A stretch of DNA of 37,330 nucleotides from Prochlorococcus sp. AG-409-J03 (GTDB lineage: Bacteria > Cyanobacteriota > Cyanobacteriia > PCC-6307 > Cyanobiaceae), in assembly GCA_003215695.1 (NCBI GenBank), contig QCJZ01000007.1:1-37330 (forward strand), given 5' to 3'. The number at the start of each line of letters is the position of its first letter. Positions within the stretch are counted from its first letter, which is position 1. Both the position numbers and the translations under genes were made by a program. Positions 8,463-19,835 of this stretch are shown in pieces. The notes under the pieces were generated by a model. That model was not told where the DNA came from, searched no databases, and saw nothing but the letters and a program-made list of their open reading frames with translations.

Positions 8463-8642
8463 ATGAACTGCTTCGAATCAACTAAAAACAGGAGTGAAAG
8501 AAAAAGATTTTTTCAAGCTCAGAAATTATATTTTTTAACTTCAGTCAAAGAAGCTTATGAAAGAAAATTAGCCGCTATCACAGCATCAATATCAAAGCTA
8601 GAAGAACAAATGGAATCAGGTACTCCAAATATAGAAAGTTAG
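8463..8642 (+). CDS. Small hypothetical protein, 59 aa (not in supplied ORF track)
   Basis: ATG at 8463 to TAG at 8640-8642: MNCFESTKNRSERKRFFQAQKLYFLTSVKEAYERKLAAITASISKLEEQMESGTPNIES. Stop abuts the convergent gene end at 8643; predicted helical/coiled coil. Confidence 0.65.
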   Translation: MNCFESTKNRSERKRFFQAQKLYFLTSVKEAYERKLAAITASISKLEEQMESGTPNIES

Positions 8643-9497
8643 CTATATCTGATGTACATCTTCAATTACATCCTTTAATATTTGTTCTGGGCCAAACTTA
8701 ATAAGAGTATCGACATCAGACTTTTTTGTTCCAAGGAAATATCCTGCAAAACCAAGAGCATTTATACTAAATCCATTTGCTCTATGTGTTTTACGTGTTA
8801 TCAGTGCAATCCATTCAGATGTAATAAGTAAATTATATGGTTTTTTTGGTTTATCAATTAAATCTATTTCTCCTAAATCCATTTCATCAATCATGGACTT
8901 ATAAGAGTTAAATAATTCATTTGAGTTAGATTCATTTTGTTTGTTTCTTGGTTTAATTGATATACTATGTGATATTAAAGAGTTTATATTTTTTTTGTTA
9001 TTTAATAATGAGCAAAACCATTTATATCTTGGACAAATACTCTCGTTTAAATGTCTAGGTAATAATTGAAAATGTCGATGAGGCTGACTCGCTCCTGCGT
9101 CTTTGCTACTGTTAAAAAACCATAAACCTGTAGTATCATTGTCTACACTGAGAATGGCATCAAAATCATCTAAAGTTAGCCATCCATTTTGAGGATACCA
9201 GTTATTTGTTATCAATAGCATATGTCCAATTTGAACTGGATATTTATTTAGTATTAATGTATGTTTTTCATTTACAGCTTCTATTTCTAGTCTCTCATCC
9301 CAAGGAATAAAGGGATTTAGTTTAGGACCGTATTCAATTAAATATTTGGGAATAGGATTTTTCAGATAACGCAGCTCATAATCACAAAATTCATCACTAG
9401 ATTTATATTTTATAGTATTTAGAGGAATAACAGCCCCGCAATTAACAGCTTTTCTACTAACCTCAAGAGCTTTTAACCATATAGATTCTCTCTTCAC
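8643..9497 (-). CDS. ATP adenylyltransferase / Ap4A phosphorylase-like (HIT-like superfamily)
   Basis: 284 aa; NKYPVQIGHMLLITNNWYPQNGWLTLDDFDAI and SKDAGASQPHRHFQLLP (HxHxQ motif). Confidence 0.85.
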   Translation of the reverse strand: MKRESIWLKALEVSRKAVNCGAVIPLNTIKYKSSDEFCDYELRYLKNPIPKYLIEYGPKLNPFIPWDERLEIEAVNEKHTLILNKYPVQIGHMLLITNNWYPQNGWLTLDDFDAILSVDNDTTGLWFFNSSKDAGASQPHRHFQLLPRHLNESICPRYKWFCSLLNNKKNINSLISHSISIKPRNKQNESNSNELFNSYKSMIDEMDLGEIDLIDKPKKPYNLLITSEWIALITRKTHRANGFSINALGFAGYFLGTKKSDVDTLIKFGPEQILKDVIEDVHQI

Positions 9498-9692
9498 CTC
9501 AAATAGCCTTTGATGAATAAGATCATTAATTATATATTTAATAACCTTATAATATAAAAATTTAACTAAAAACTTATCAACTAATCACTTATTTAAAATC
9601 TGATAATCCTAAATCAATCACTTGAAATCTTAAATTTATGTCTGACAAGCCTAGTAATTCGCGAATGAGCATTTGTATGCCTTCAATTGTTT

Positions 9693-9730
9693 AGACGCTC
9701 TAGAGACGATTTAAACGGTTCTACAGACGA
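9693..9730. repeat. Helically phased AGACG motifs with direct repeat TCTANAGACGA x2
   Basis: AGACG starts at 9693, 9704 and 9725 (spacings 11 and 21). TCTAGAGACGA (9699-9709) and TCTACAGACGA (9720-9730) are 10/11 identical, 21 bp apart. Confidence 0.5.
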
Positions 9731-9976
9731 CATGATTCATTGCAAGATGTTCTCGTTTATTCAGGAAAAACAATTAGGGAAATAAAAAAAAAGATCTAAA
9801 CTCACAATTCAGTAATTTAATCTGTATACCCTGAGAACCTTTGTACTGGAATGGATTTTGGTTAACAAGGTAAAATTTAAATTTATCAAATTGCAAAATA
9901 GTTTCAGATTTTTGGCAAATAAGGTTGACGAAAGCAGGGGGGAAAGAAGTAAAAATTCAACAGTAATGTGTCCTCG

Positions 9977-10204
9977 ATGGATTGGGACTTTTCTGAAGAC
10001 CAAGCTTTTTTAGCTCTATGTGATGCCTTTCGCGAGAGCGGCGAAACATCTGCCATGGAATTTTTGGCAACGGGCGAGGGTGCATTTCACTTTCAGGAAT
10101 TAACTCAAAATGCCGCAGGAGAGGGCATTGATTTAAGTGACTCAGAATCAATGGCTGAGTTTCAGATGGAAGTATTAGAAACTATTGATGAAATGAATAG
10201 CTAA
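9977..10204 (+). CDS. Small acidic hypothetical protein
   Basis: ORF track starts at GTG 9968; the internal ATG at 9977 gives MDWDFSEDQAFLALCDAFRESGETSAMEFLATGEGAFHFQELTQNAAGEGIDLSDSESMAEFQMEVLETIDEMNS. Locally higher GC and a more plausible protein than the antisense ORFs. Confidence 0.7.
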   Translation: MDWDFSEDQAFLALCDAFRESGETSAMEFLATGEGAFHFQELTQNAAGEGIDLSDSESMAEFQMEVLETIDEMNS

Positions 10205-10226
10205 TTTATAAATTGCGTGATGATAT

Positions 10227-13200
10227 TCAAATTCCAAAGTATTTAGCTACTGGATGCAAGGCAACAATAGCTGTTGTACTTTGTTCAGGGTGAAGTTGCT
10301 CGCTTTCATCCATTGAAATATTAATTTTTTTTGCATCAAGCCATAACAATTGTTTTCTAGAATCAGAGACTTCCGGACAAGCTGGATAGCCAAAAGAATA
10401 ACGGCATCCCTGATATTTAACATCTAAGATATCTTTTATATTATCTGGTTCATAGTCTCCAAATCCACATTCAATCCTAATAACAGAATGTATAAATTCA
10501 GCAAGTGCTTCTGCAAGCTGGACAGTCAAACCATGAAAAAATAGATAATCTGAGTATGAATCTTGACTAAATAATTTATGAGAATATTCACTGGCTGATT
10601 CACCCATTGTTACAGCCTGCATTGGCAAATAATCTATAGGCTGATTGTTATTTAAGTCATTATAAAAATCTGCAATACAAAATCTTTTTCCAGATCTTTG
10701 CCTAGGAAATAAAAATTCACCTAATAGGCTTTGGTGATCTTTATCATATACTTTTAAATAATTACCAACTCTACCACAAGGAAAATATCCATACACTAAT
10801 GATGGATTAATAAGCTTTTCATTTATTATTTTGTTCATCCAGTAATCTAACTTGGGCTCAGCCTTCTTAAGTAAAAAGTCCTTATAATCAGAAGAAGACA
10901 TCTGCTTGGAACGTTTCATTTGCCATTGCCCTGCAAATAAAGCATTACGATCTAAGAATTTATAAACTTTAGTTATGTCTATATCTTTTTCTAATAAAAG
11001 TCTTGGCCCAATGAATGGTGGTTTAATAGGATCTATTTGTGATATATCCTTTGATCTTGAGGTGTCTTCAATAGGCTTTTCTTTGATTTTGTTGATATTA
11101 ATTTTTTGATGAGTATTTGTATTTTTATAATTACCAATAGTAATCCCCTCGGGGGCACCTTCCTTAAAGCCTGAGAAATTATCCCAGTTATTTAATTCCT
11201 TTGCTTTCATATATGAATCCATAAATTTTAAATCTGTAAAAGCATCTTTACCGTAAATAACTTTTCCTTTATAAACACTTGCACAATCTTGATTTACAAA
11301 TTTTGGAGTCAGAGCTGCTCCACCAAGAATAATAGGCACAGATATATCTTCTTCATTTAATGCTTTAAGATTATCTTTCATAAATGCAGTTGATTTAACT
11401 AGTAGACCACTCATGGCTATACAATCAGCATTATGCTCTTTCTGAGCATTAATTATTGAATTGACTTCTTGCTTAATTCCTAAATTAATAACTTCATAAC
11501 CGTTGTTTGATAAAATTATATCTACTAGATTTTTGCCAATATCGTGAACATCACCCTTAACTGTAGCAATAATAAATTTTCCTTTTGATTGATTAACCTC
11601 AGATTTATCCATAAAATCCTCTAAATATGAAACAGCAAATTTCATTGTTTCCGCAGATTGGAGAACAAAGGGTAATTGCATTTGACCCGAGCCAAATAAT
11701 TCACCAACTACTTTCATGCCATCTAATAAATATTCATTAATTATTACCAAAGGTTTATATTTTTTTAATGCGGAATCAAGATTTGAATGTAAATTTGTTT
11801 TTTCTCCATCAATAATATGATTCCTTAGTTTTTTCTCTATTGGTAATTTAATATCATCATTATTTGTACTTTTGGCTAAAAGTGTCTTTGAATCATCGAA
11901 ATAACTTGTTAAGGTTGTTAAAGGATCATATGTGCATACTTTATTTTCAAATATTCTTCTATCATAAATAAGATCCATGCAAATTTTTATCTCTTCTTCA
12001 CTTATTTTGTTTAGAGGTAAAATCTTGGAGGGAGAAACAATTGCAGAATCAAGACCGGCCTTAATTGCTTCATTAAGAAAGATAGAATTAAGAACAATTC
12101 TTGCACTAGAAGATAAACCAAAACTTACATTTGATATTCCAAGGATTATATGAACTTCTGGATGTTGATTTTTTATTAACTTAATTGCTTTGATAGTTTC
12201 TAAACCATTCTTTCTATCTTCTTCTAATCCTGTTGAAATAGGTAATGCTAGAGGATCGTAAAAAAGTTCATAAGATTTTAATCCAAAATCAATCGCATCC
12301 TTATAGGCTCTTATTGCTATTTCTGCTTTTTTATCAGCAGATCTAGCCATGCCATTTTCGTCTATTGTTCCAATTACGACCGCTGACCCGTATCGTTTAG
12401 CAAGATCAATTACTTTATTGAATCTGTCTTGTCCATCCTCATAATTAGTAGAATTTAAAATACATTTTCCGCCAGCATGCTTTAGCCCACTCTCCATTTT
12501 TTCATAATCTGTTGAATCAAGCATCAAAGGCAAATTAATATTATTAACAAGTCTTTTGACTAACATAGACATATCTTCGATTCCATTTCTTCCAACAAAA
12601 TCTACATTTACATCTAAAACATGAGCATTTTCCTTCAGTTGAGATTTAGCAATTCCAACAAGTCCGTCCCAATCCTCAACGTTTAGGAGTTCTCTTACTT
12701 TTTTAGATCCACTAGCATTTAGTCTCTCACCTACGATCAAGAAAGAGTTATCTTGCACATAGGGAATAGACTCATATATTGATGATGCAGCAGGAATTAT
12801 AGATCTCTCTTTTGAAAGCGTATCCAATCTTTGCTGAGAAGATAAAAGCTCTTTAGATAAATCAGAAAGTTGCTTAATATGTTCCGGTCTAGTTCCACAA
12901 CAACCTCCAATTAGTTGAACTCCTAAATCATTAATAAAATGACTAAGTTGGAACTTAAGTTCCATTGGAGTTAAACGATAATGAGCCTTGCCACCTACAT
13001 TCTCTGGTAGTCCTGCATTTGGAATACAACTTATATGAAATGGTGAATGTTGCGATAAATATTTAATATGATCTTTCATTTGTTCCGGGCCAGTTGCACA
13101 ATTAAGGCCCAAAATATCAATATTAAATGGCTCCAGTATTGTTGTAATAGAAGAAATATCACTACCAATAAGCATCTGGCCGGTAGTTTCCATCGTTACC

Positions 13201-13775
13201 GACACCATTAATGGAATTCTCTTTCCAGAACCAATAGCTTCATTTACACTCTGCAGAGCAGCCTTGATTTGAAGAACATCTTGGCAAGTTTCAATAATAA
13301 AAAGATCAATTCCACCCTCAATAAGTGCTTTAGCTTGCTCAAGATAAGATTTTTTTAGCTCATCAAAACTTATATGACCTAGGGTTGGTAGCTTGGTTGT
13401 TGGGCCAATAGATCCAGCTACAAATCGTGGTTTTTCCGCTGATTGATATTTATTTACAACATTCCTTGCTATTTGTGCTGCTTTTAAATTGATCTCATAA
13501 GCTTTATTACCAATTCCATATTCATCTAGAACAATAGAAGTAGCACCAAATGTATTTGTTTCGATTACATCACAACCTGCATTTAAAAATGATTCATGTA
13601 CTTTTTCGACGCTAGAAACTGATGTCAATACAAGGTTTTCATTACAACCTTCTAAAGAAGCTCCGCCATAGTCGTCTGCAGTAAGTTGTTGGTCTTGCAG
13701 AGAGGTGCCAGTAGCTCCATCAAAGACTAATATTGGTCTCTTTTCAGAGTTGAGATAGCCTAAAAAATCAGTCAT
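10227..13775 (-). CDS. metH: Cobalamin-dependent methionine synthase
   Basis: 1182 aa; homocysteine domain zinc motif [10 protein letters not shown], pterin-binding domain, B12 motif [10 protein letters not shown]-terminal activation domain. Confidence 0.97.
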   Translation of the reverse strand: MTDFLGYLNSEKRPILVFDGATGTSLQDQQLTADDYGGASLEGCNENLVLTSVSSVEKVHESFLNAGCDVIETNTFGATSIVLDEYGIGNKAYEINLKAAQIARNVVNKYQSAEKPRFVAGSIGPTTKLPTLGHISFDELKKSYLEQAKALIEGGIDLFIIETCQDVLQIKAALQSVNEAIGSGKRIPLMVSVTMETTGQMLIGSDISSITTILEPFNIDILGLNCATGPEQMKDHIKYLSQHSPFHISCIPNAGLPENVGGKAHYRLTPMELKFQLSHFINDLGVQLIGGCCGTRPEHIKQLSDLSKELLSSQQRLDTLSKERSIIPAASSIYESIPYVQDNSFLIVGERLNASGSKKVRELLNVEDWDGLVGIAKSQLKENAHVLDVNVDFVGRNGIEDMSMLVKRLVNNINLPLMLDSTDYEKMESGLKHAGGKCILNSTNYEDGQDRFNKVIDLAKRYGSAVVIGTIDENGMARSADKKAEIAIRAYKDAIDFGLKSYELFYDPLALPISTGLEEDRKNGLETIKAIKLIKNQHPEVHIILGISNVSFGLSSSARIVLNSIFLNEAIKAGLDSAIVSPSKILPLNKISEEEIKICMDLIYDRRIFENKVCTYDPLTTLTSYFDDSKTLLAKSTNNDDIKLPIEKKLRNHIIDGEKTNLHSNLDSALKKYKPLVIINEYLLDGMKVVGELFGSGQMQLPFVLQSAETMKFAVSYLEDFMDKSEVNQSKGKFIIATVKGDVHDIGKNLVDIILSNNGYEVINLGIKQEVNSIINAQKEHNADCIAMSGLLVKSTAFMKDNLKALNEEDISVPIILGGAALTPKFVNQDCASVYKGKVIYGKDAFTDLKFMDSYMKAKELNNWDNFSGFKEGAPEGITIGNYKNTNTHQKININKIKEKPIEDTSRSKDISQIDPIKPPFIGPRLLLEKDIDITKVYKFLDRNALFAGQWQMKRSKQMSSSDYKDFLLKKAEPKLDYWMNKIINEKLINPSLVYGYFPCGRVGNYLKVYDKDHQSLLGEFLFPRQRSGKRFCIADFYNDLNNNQPIDYLPMQAVTMGESASEYSHKLFSQDSYSDYLFFHGLTVQLAEALAEFIHSVIRIECGFGDYEPDNIKDILDVKYQGCRYSFGYPACPEVSDSRKQLLWLDAKKINISMDESEQLHPEQSTTAIVALHPVAKYFGI

Positions 13776-13815
13776 AAATTATATATTTAACTTATAAAAA
13801 TGAAAACTTTAATTT

Positions 13816-13838
13816 AAATAAGTTATATAGACTTATTT
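13816..13838 (-). terminator. AT-rich hairpin directly after ilvE stop; possible terminator
   Basis: AAATAAGT - TATATAG - ACTTATTT, perfect 8-bp stem with 7-nt loop between ilvE and metH; no strong U-tract. Confidence 0.35.
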
Positions 13839-14752
13839 TAATCTATGTGTACACGTTTAACCCAATTTTCATATTCAGGAACTAAACCTTCTGTAATTTT
13901 AGTCAACTTCTTTCTTAATGAATTCATTATTGGCATATCATTGCTCATTAATGTAGTTTCAATCATTTTTATAGGGGTAATTTTTGCCGCCGTTCCTGTA
14001 AGGAACACTTCATCAGATATAAATAATTCTGTTTTATCTACTGGTCTCTCAATAACTTTTAAACCATCTCTTTTTGCCAGTTCTATAACACTAGAACGAG
14101 TTATACCTTCAAGAATATCTTGATCAACACCAGGTGTAATTAATTCACCATTACGGACTATAAAAATGTTCATACCACTAGCTTCACTGATTTTTCCTTG
14201 ACTATTTAATAATAGTGCTTCATCAAAACCACTTTTTACTGCTTCAGTTTTGGCTAAAGAGCTAGTGATATAAGCGCCACTAATTTTACCCCTTAATGGA
14301 AGTGAGTTGTCTTGCTGACGAGTCCAACTACTAACGCGACAGGTAACGCCATCAGGTGATAGATAATCACCTAGTTCTATTCCATAAATAAAGAAATTAG
14401 TTTCTATATTATGTAACCTTGGTGCAATTCCTAAGTCACTAGTATATACAAATGGTCTGATGTATACAGGTTGAGTCGGCTTGTTTTTAACAAGAAATGT
14501 TTCAAGAGACTTTAATACAAAATTCTCATCTAATTCGGTCATCAAAAATCTAGCACTTTGACATAATCTTTTTGCGTGCTTGTCTGCTCTAAATAATAAA
14601 AATGATTTACTATTATTGGGATCAGGAATAGCCCGCATTCCTCCAAATGCTGCAGTTCCATAATGAAGTGCATGAGTAGCTATAGATAGCTTCGCCTCAT
14701 CAAATGGGATGCATTGCCCTTCAAACCAGGCGAATGGAAGAAAATTATGCAT
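13838..14752 (-). CDS. ilvE: Branched-chain amino acid aminotransferase
   Basis: 304 aa; class IV aminotransferase: HALHYGTAAFGGMRA, IYIRPF-like region, EASGMNIFIVRNGELITP. Confidence 0.94.
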   Translation of the reverse strand: MHNFLPFAWFEGQCIPFDEAKLSIATHALHYGTAAFGGMRAIPDPNNSKSFLLFRADKHAKRLCQSARFLMTELDENFVLKSLETFLVKNKPTQPVYIRPFVYTSDLGIAPRLHNIETNFFIYGIELGDYLSPDGVTCRVSSWTRQQDNSLPLRGKISGAYITSSLAKTEAVKSGFDEALLLNSQGKISEASGMNIFIVRNGELITPGVDQDILEGITRSSVIELAKRDGLKVIERPVDKTELFISDEVFLTGTAAKITPIKMIETTLMSNDMPIMNSLRKKLTKITEGLVPEYENWVKRVHID

Positions 14753-14824
14753 TACTTAGTTCCAGCTAAGATGAAAACAATCAGCATTTCAGTTTTTACT
14801 GCTCTTATTACACATAATAAATGA

Positions 14825-17800
14825 ATGCATAGAATTTCGACCCTTCCGGGGAATGAACCTCAAGAAGAAAATACATTTATCGAACAACCATCAGCTCCAG
14901 TTATCTTCCTAACTAGCGCTACATCTGATATAACCTGCCTATCTACAGCATTAAAGCTCCCTGACAACAATAAGTGGAAAAATAAAATAAGAGCATTACC
15001 TATAGCTTATTTATCTTCAAATGCATCAATTGATCATTATATATCTAAGACATGTAATACAGCTGAAGTTATTCTTGTTAGGTTTTTAGGGTCGAGATCA
15101 TACTGGTCTTATGGATTTGAACAATTAGGTTTATGGCAATTAGAAAAACCAAATAGACATCTTATAGTTGTCTCTGGAATTGAAAGTACAGCAAATGATG
15201 TTCAAGAAATTAGTAGCTTAAGTCAAGAGAAAGTTGATTTAATTCAAACACTTTTAAATCAAGGAGGTATAAAAAACTATAATTATATGCTTCAAACGTT
15301 AGAGAAAATAATTAATGATGAAGAGATTAATTTAAATTCAGATTTAATTGAATATCATGATGAGTTAATCAAATGGAAATGGAATAATAATAATAATAGT
15401 CAATCTATTGCCGTATTTCTCTATAAATCACTTTTACAATCGGGTAATACAGAGTTAGCTGATAAAATAAAAGATATATCTAATAAATACAAATTAAATG
15501 CCAAAATAATTTGGATTACAAGTTTTAAATCTAAAGATATAGAGAATCAAATTATAAGTTTATTAGAAAATGAAAACATTATAGCAATAATAACAACAAC
15601 CTCATTTTCCTCAGTTGAATATAATCATGATGATGTAAAAAATAACTTGTGGGATAGATTAAATATACCTGTATATCAACTTCTAATATCTAGCTCAACT
15701 ATAACTGACTGGAATAAATCTACAGTAGGTCTTAACCCAATTGACTTATCAATTCAAGTTGTTTTACCAGAAGTCGATGGTCGAATCTGTACAATTCCCG
15801 TTGCATTTAAGAACCTTACATATACAGATAATGAATTATCAATTGCTGTATATAAAACAGAGCCATATGAAAAAAATATTGAATGGTGCATTAAATATAT
15901 AAAAAATCTTAGTTATCTACAAAAATCGAATAATTCAAATAAAAAGATAGCTATCGTGATAGCAAACTATCCAGTAAAAGATTCAAGAATTGCGAATGGA
16001 GTAGGATTAGATACACCCGAAAGCCTACTAAATATATTAAAATGGCTTAAAGACGAGGGATATAATCTAGGAAATAATGATATTCCTTCTAATAGCAAAG
16101 AATTGATTAACCTGATAGTAAGTCATAGGACTAATTCTGAAGAGACAATCTCAAATGAACCTCAATCATATTTAAATATTAAAGATTATTTAATTTATTG
16201 GAATGACCTCGAATCAAAGGTGAAAGAAAAGGTATCGAGTCGATGGGGACCTCCACTTGATTCAGTTCAATTAGAAAAGTCTGGATTTGCCATAAATGGA
16301 ATAAAATTTGGAAATATAACAATTTTAATTCAGTCAAATAGGGGTTATGAGAGCGACAATTTATCTGATTTACACTCGCCGGACTTACCTCCTACACATA
16401 AATATATTGCGCAATATTGTTGGCTACATAACACATTTAAAGCAAATGCAATTGTACATCTGGGTAAACACGGAAGTTTGGAATGGTTACCTGGGAAAGG
16501 GGTTGGTTTAAGTCACAATTGTTTCCCTTTTATTATTTGTCCTCCTATTCCAAATATATATCCATTTATTGTAAATGATCCTGGCGAAGGCTCCCAAGCC
16601 AAAAGAAGAACACATGCTATCATTATAGATCATCTAACTCCCCCACTATCTCATGCCGGTAGTTTTAATGACCTACTAATAATTGAGAATCTAATTGATG
16701 AATATTATGAATCTAAACTAATTAATGATAATAGAAATGAATTATTAGAAAAAAAGATAATAGATCTTTTAATTAAAAATTCATGGCCAGGTATTGATTC
16801 AAAAAAATTAAAATCAGAAAAAGAAACTAAAATCCTACAGGAAATAATAGATGATGCAGAGAGTTATTTATGTGAAATTAAGAATTCCCAGATAAGAACT
16901 GGTCTTCATGTTTTTGGAGTTAATCAGAGCATGGATAAATTATTAGAGTTAACACTCACAATTGCTAATGTACCTACAGGAAAAATTCTCGGTCTTACAC
17001 AAGGATTAGCTGAAGATTTAGGCTTTACGTTAGACCCTTGGAGTGACGAAGAGAGTAAAAGCTTAAACCAAGGTGACATTGAATTATTTAAATACTATAC
17101 ACATATTAAAGCAAGGAAAGTCGGTAAAGTAGTAGACTGGTTGAATGATATCGGGAAATATATAATAGAGTTTCATTGTTTTAAAATACTTAATTACAAG
17201 ATAAAATCAAAAAAGAAGATAAAACTTGATAATAAAATTTTAAATTACCTAGATCATGAAAAACCTAATATTTTTGTAAATCATTTACTAAATAATATTT
17301 TACCCAAACTATTAAATAGTTCAGCTAACGAAAAATCAAATTTTCTTGATGCTTTAGACGGTAAAAGAATTTCTAGCGGTCCTTCTGGGGCTCCTACAAG
17401 AGGGAAATTAGAAGTTTTACCAACAGGCAAGAATTTTTTTTCTGTTGATATAAGAGCAATACCAACTGAAACAGCTTGGGACTTAGGGAAAAGAAGTGCA
17501 GAACAAATAATGGAACTTTACCTACAAGAAAATGGTGAACACCTTTCACACCTTGCTATTTCAATTTGGGGTACTTCAACAATGAGAAATGGTGGAGAAG
17601 ATATTTGTCAGCTTTTTGCTCTCATGGGTTTAAGGCCAAAATGGGACGGCACTTTAAGAAGAGTAGTTGACGTTGAGGTTATTCCCCTCAGTGTATTGAA
17701 CAGACCAAGAGTAGACGTAACAGTAAGAATTTCTGGTTTATTCAGGGATGCATTTCCACAGATAATTGAATTGATTCGAAGAGGTCAAAATCTTATTGGA

Positions 17801-18598
17801 AATTTAAAAGAATCCTCTTCTAATAATCCACTTGCTGAGTCATATAGAAAAGGAAATTCGAATTCAAGAATATATGGATCTGCCCCAGGATCATACGGAG
17901 CAGGGTTACAAGAAATAATCAATAGTGGATCTTGGGAGAATCAATCAGAACTCGCTGATGCTTTTATCGAATGGAGTAAATGGAGATATGAAGGTTCAAG
18001 TAAAATCATAAAAGACAAAGATGGATTAGAAAGTAATTTATCAAAGGTAAAAGCGGTACTTCATAGTCAGGACAATAGAGAACACGACATACTTGATTCA
18101 GATGATTACTATCAATTTCAGGGTGGATTAATTTCCGCGATTAAAAAAACTAGTGGAACAAATCCTCAAGCCTATTTTGCTGATAATTCAAGATATCAAC
18201 GGCCAAGACTTCATAAACTATCAAAAGAAATTGATAAAGTCGTTCGTAGCAGATTATTAAACCCTAAATGGATAGAGGGGATAAAAAAACATGGATATAA
18301 AGGAGCTTTTGAAATGTCAGCTAGCCTTGACTATTTATTCTCTTATGATGCAACTACAAACTTAGTTCCTAATTGGTGTTATCAATCTATAGTAAATAAT
18401 TGGTTGATGAATAATAATACGAAAAATTTTATTAGTGAAAACAATCCATGGGCTTTAAGAGATATCGCTGAAAGGTTACTAGAAGCATCTAACAGAAAAC
18501 TTTGGTCAAATGCAACTATTGAAGAAATATCATCTATAAAAAAATTACTATCAGATATAGATAGTAAAATTGAAAACTATACTTCTAATAATAATTAA
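14825..18598 (+). CDS. cobN: Cobaltochelatase CobN subunit
   Basis: 1257 aa; [41 protein letters not shown]-like, [16 protein letters not shown]; CobN/BchH family. Confidence 0.93.
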   Translation: [1257 protein letters not shown]

Positions 18599-18606
18599 TA
18601 AATTAT

Positions 18607-19266
18607 TTAACGCCTAAGAAGAGATAGACCATGGCTATCGGTACCACAAGTTGATAATAATGAATAAGAGTTTGCGCAATCAAATATTTTATCGCATACA
18701 AATTCTGATGGGATCCAGTTATGTGCTCTTTCATAGTTATACCAAGTTTCAACAGCATCAAAACCAAGTTTTGATGCTTCATTAATCAAGAGATCAAATG
18801 GAAGCTTATACCTAGCGGGATGAGCTAAAACGGCTATACCATTAGCTTTATGAATCGAATCAACTACTGTCGAAGCTAATAATTCATGACCAATAACAGA
18901 CTTGTGTTCAACATAAGGTAATAAGTATTTTGATTTGTGATCAAAACCAAGACCTAAAGTATGAACTAAACACCCTTTCAATAGACAAGTAATTTCTATT
19001 CCAGTCCAAAGTTTAGGAAAATTTGATCTCTCTTTATAAATAGAGTCGTTTAATTTAGTTAATTCAATATATGCATCAACTGAGTGATGATCTGTAATTG
19101 CATAATGGTCAATATTTAATTCAATCGCTTGATTGTAAATTTGTTTTGCAGTCAAGCTTCCATCACTATATGTTGAATGAATGTGAAAGTTAATAGAATT
19201 TGGGCAACTATTTTTATTAATCGTTTTAATTATGTTAATTAATTGATTAGAATCAATCTCAGACAT
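18607..19266 (-). CDS. PHP-domain metal-dependent phosphoesterase
   Basis: 219 aa; NFHIHSTYSDGSLTAKQIYNQAIELNIDHYAITDHHSVDAY, VLAHPARY, GTDSHG. Confidence 0.9.
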   Translation of the reverse strand: MSEIDSNQLINIIKTINKNSCPNSINFHIHSTYSDGSLTAKQIYNQAIELNIDHYAITDHHSVDAYIELTKLNDSIYKERSNFPKLWTGIEITCLLKGCLVHTLGLGFDHKSKYLLPYVEHKSVIGHELLASTVVDSIHKANGIAVLAHPARYKLPFDLLINEASKLGFDAVETWYNYERAHNWIPSEFVCDKIFDCANSYSLLSTCGTDSHGLSLLRR

Positions 19267-19271
19267 ACTAA

Positions 19272-19835
19272 CTAAGTGATTTGTTTCCTATTCCTTCTCC
19301 ATTTAGCATAAAACTGAATACTTGCAGCCATAAAGAGAATTAAACCAAATATCAACCAACTTGCTGCACTTGTTGGAAACTGGTTTTTAAATACAACGAG
19401 CATTACAACAACTACTAATAATAGTGTAGGCAACTCATTCAAAGCACGGAGTTGTTGGCCACTAAAATTATATTGATTATTAGTTAATTGATTCATAATT
19501 TTATAGCAATAAAAATGATAAATAAGTAAAAAGGCTACAAACATTAATTTGATTTGCATCCATGCTTGAGTAAGATATATAGGCTGCATATATAATAATC
19601 CAGATGCCATAATGACAGATAAGATCATTCCAGGAGTTGTTATAATATTAGCTAGTCTTTTCTCCATCAATGTATATTGCTTATTAAATAAATCCCTAAT
19701 TTGTTCTTTTTCATTCTGAACTTCTACATGATAAATAAATAGTCTTACCAAGTAAAATAAGCCAGCAAACCAAACAACTACGCCGATAATATGAAAAGAT
19801 TTAAACCATAAATATGTCTCAGGTGAAAAAATCAT
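19272..19835 (-). CDS. hemJ: HemJ-like protoporphyrinogen oxidase
   Basis: 187 aa; several TM helices; FKSFHIIGVVVWFAGLFYLVRLFIYH and MQIKLMFVAFLLIYHFYCYKIM. Confidence 0.85.
   Translation of the reverse strand: MIFSPETYLWFKSFHIIGVVVWFAGLFYLVRLFIYHVEVQNEKEQIRDLFNKQYTLMEKRLANIITTPGMILSVIMASGLLYMQPIYLTQAWMQIKLMFVAFLLIYHFYCYKIMNQLTNNQYNFSGQQLRALNELPTLLLVVVVMLVVFKNQFPTSAASWLIFGLILFMAASIQFYAKWRRNRKQIT

Noticed and set aside
9809-10151. Two minus-strand 64-aa ORFs over the 9968-10204 gene and its upstream region
   Set aside because: Composition and overlap indicate shadow ORFs; the plus-strand acidic ORF is more plausible.
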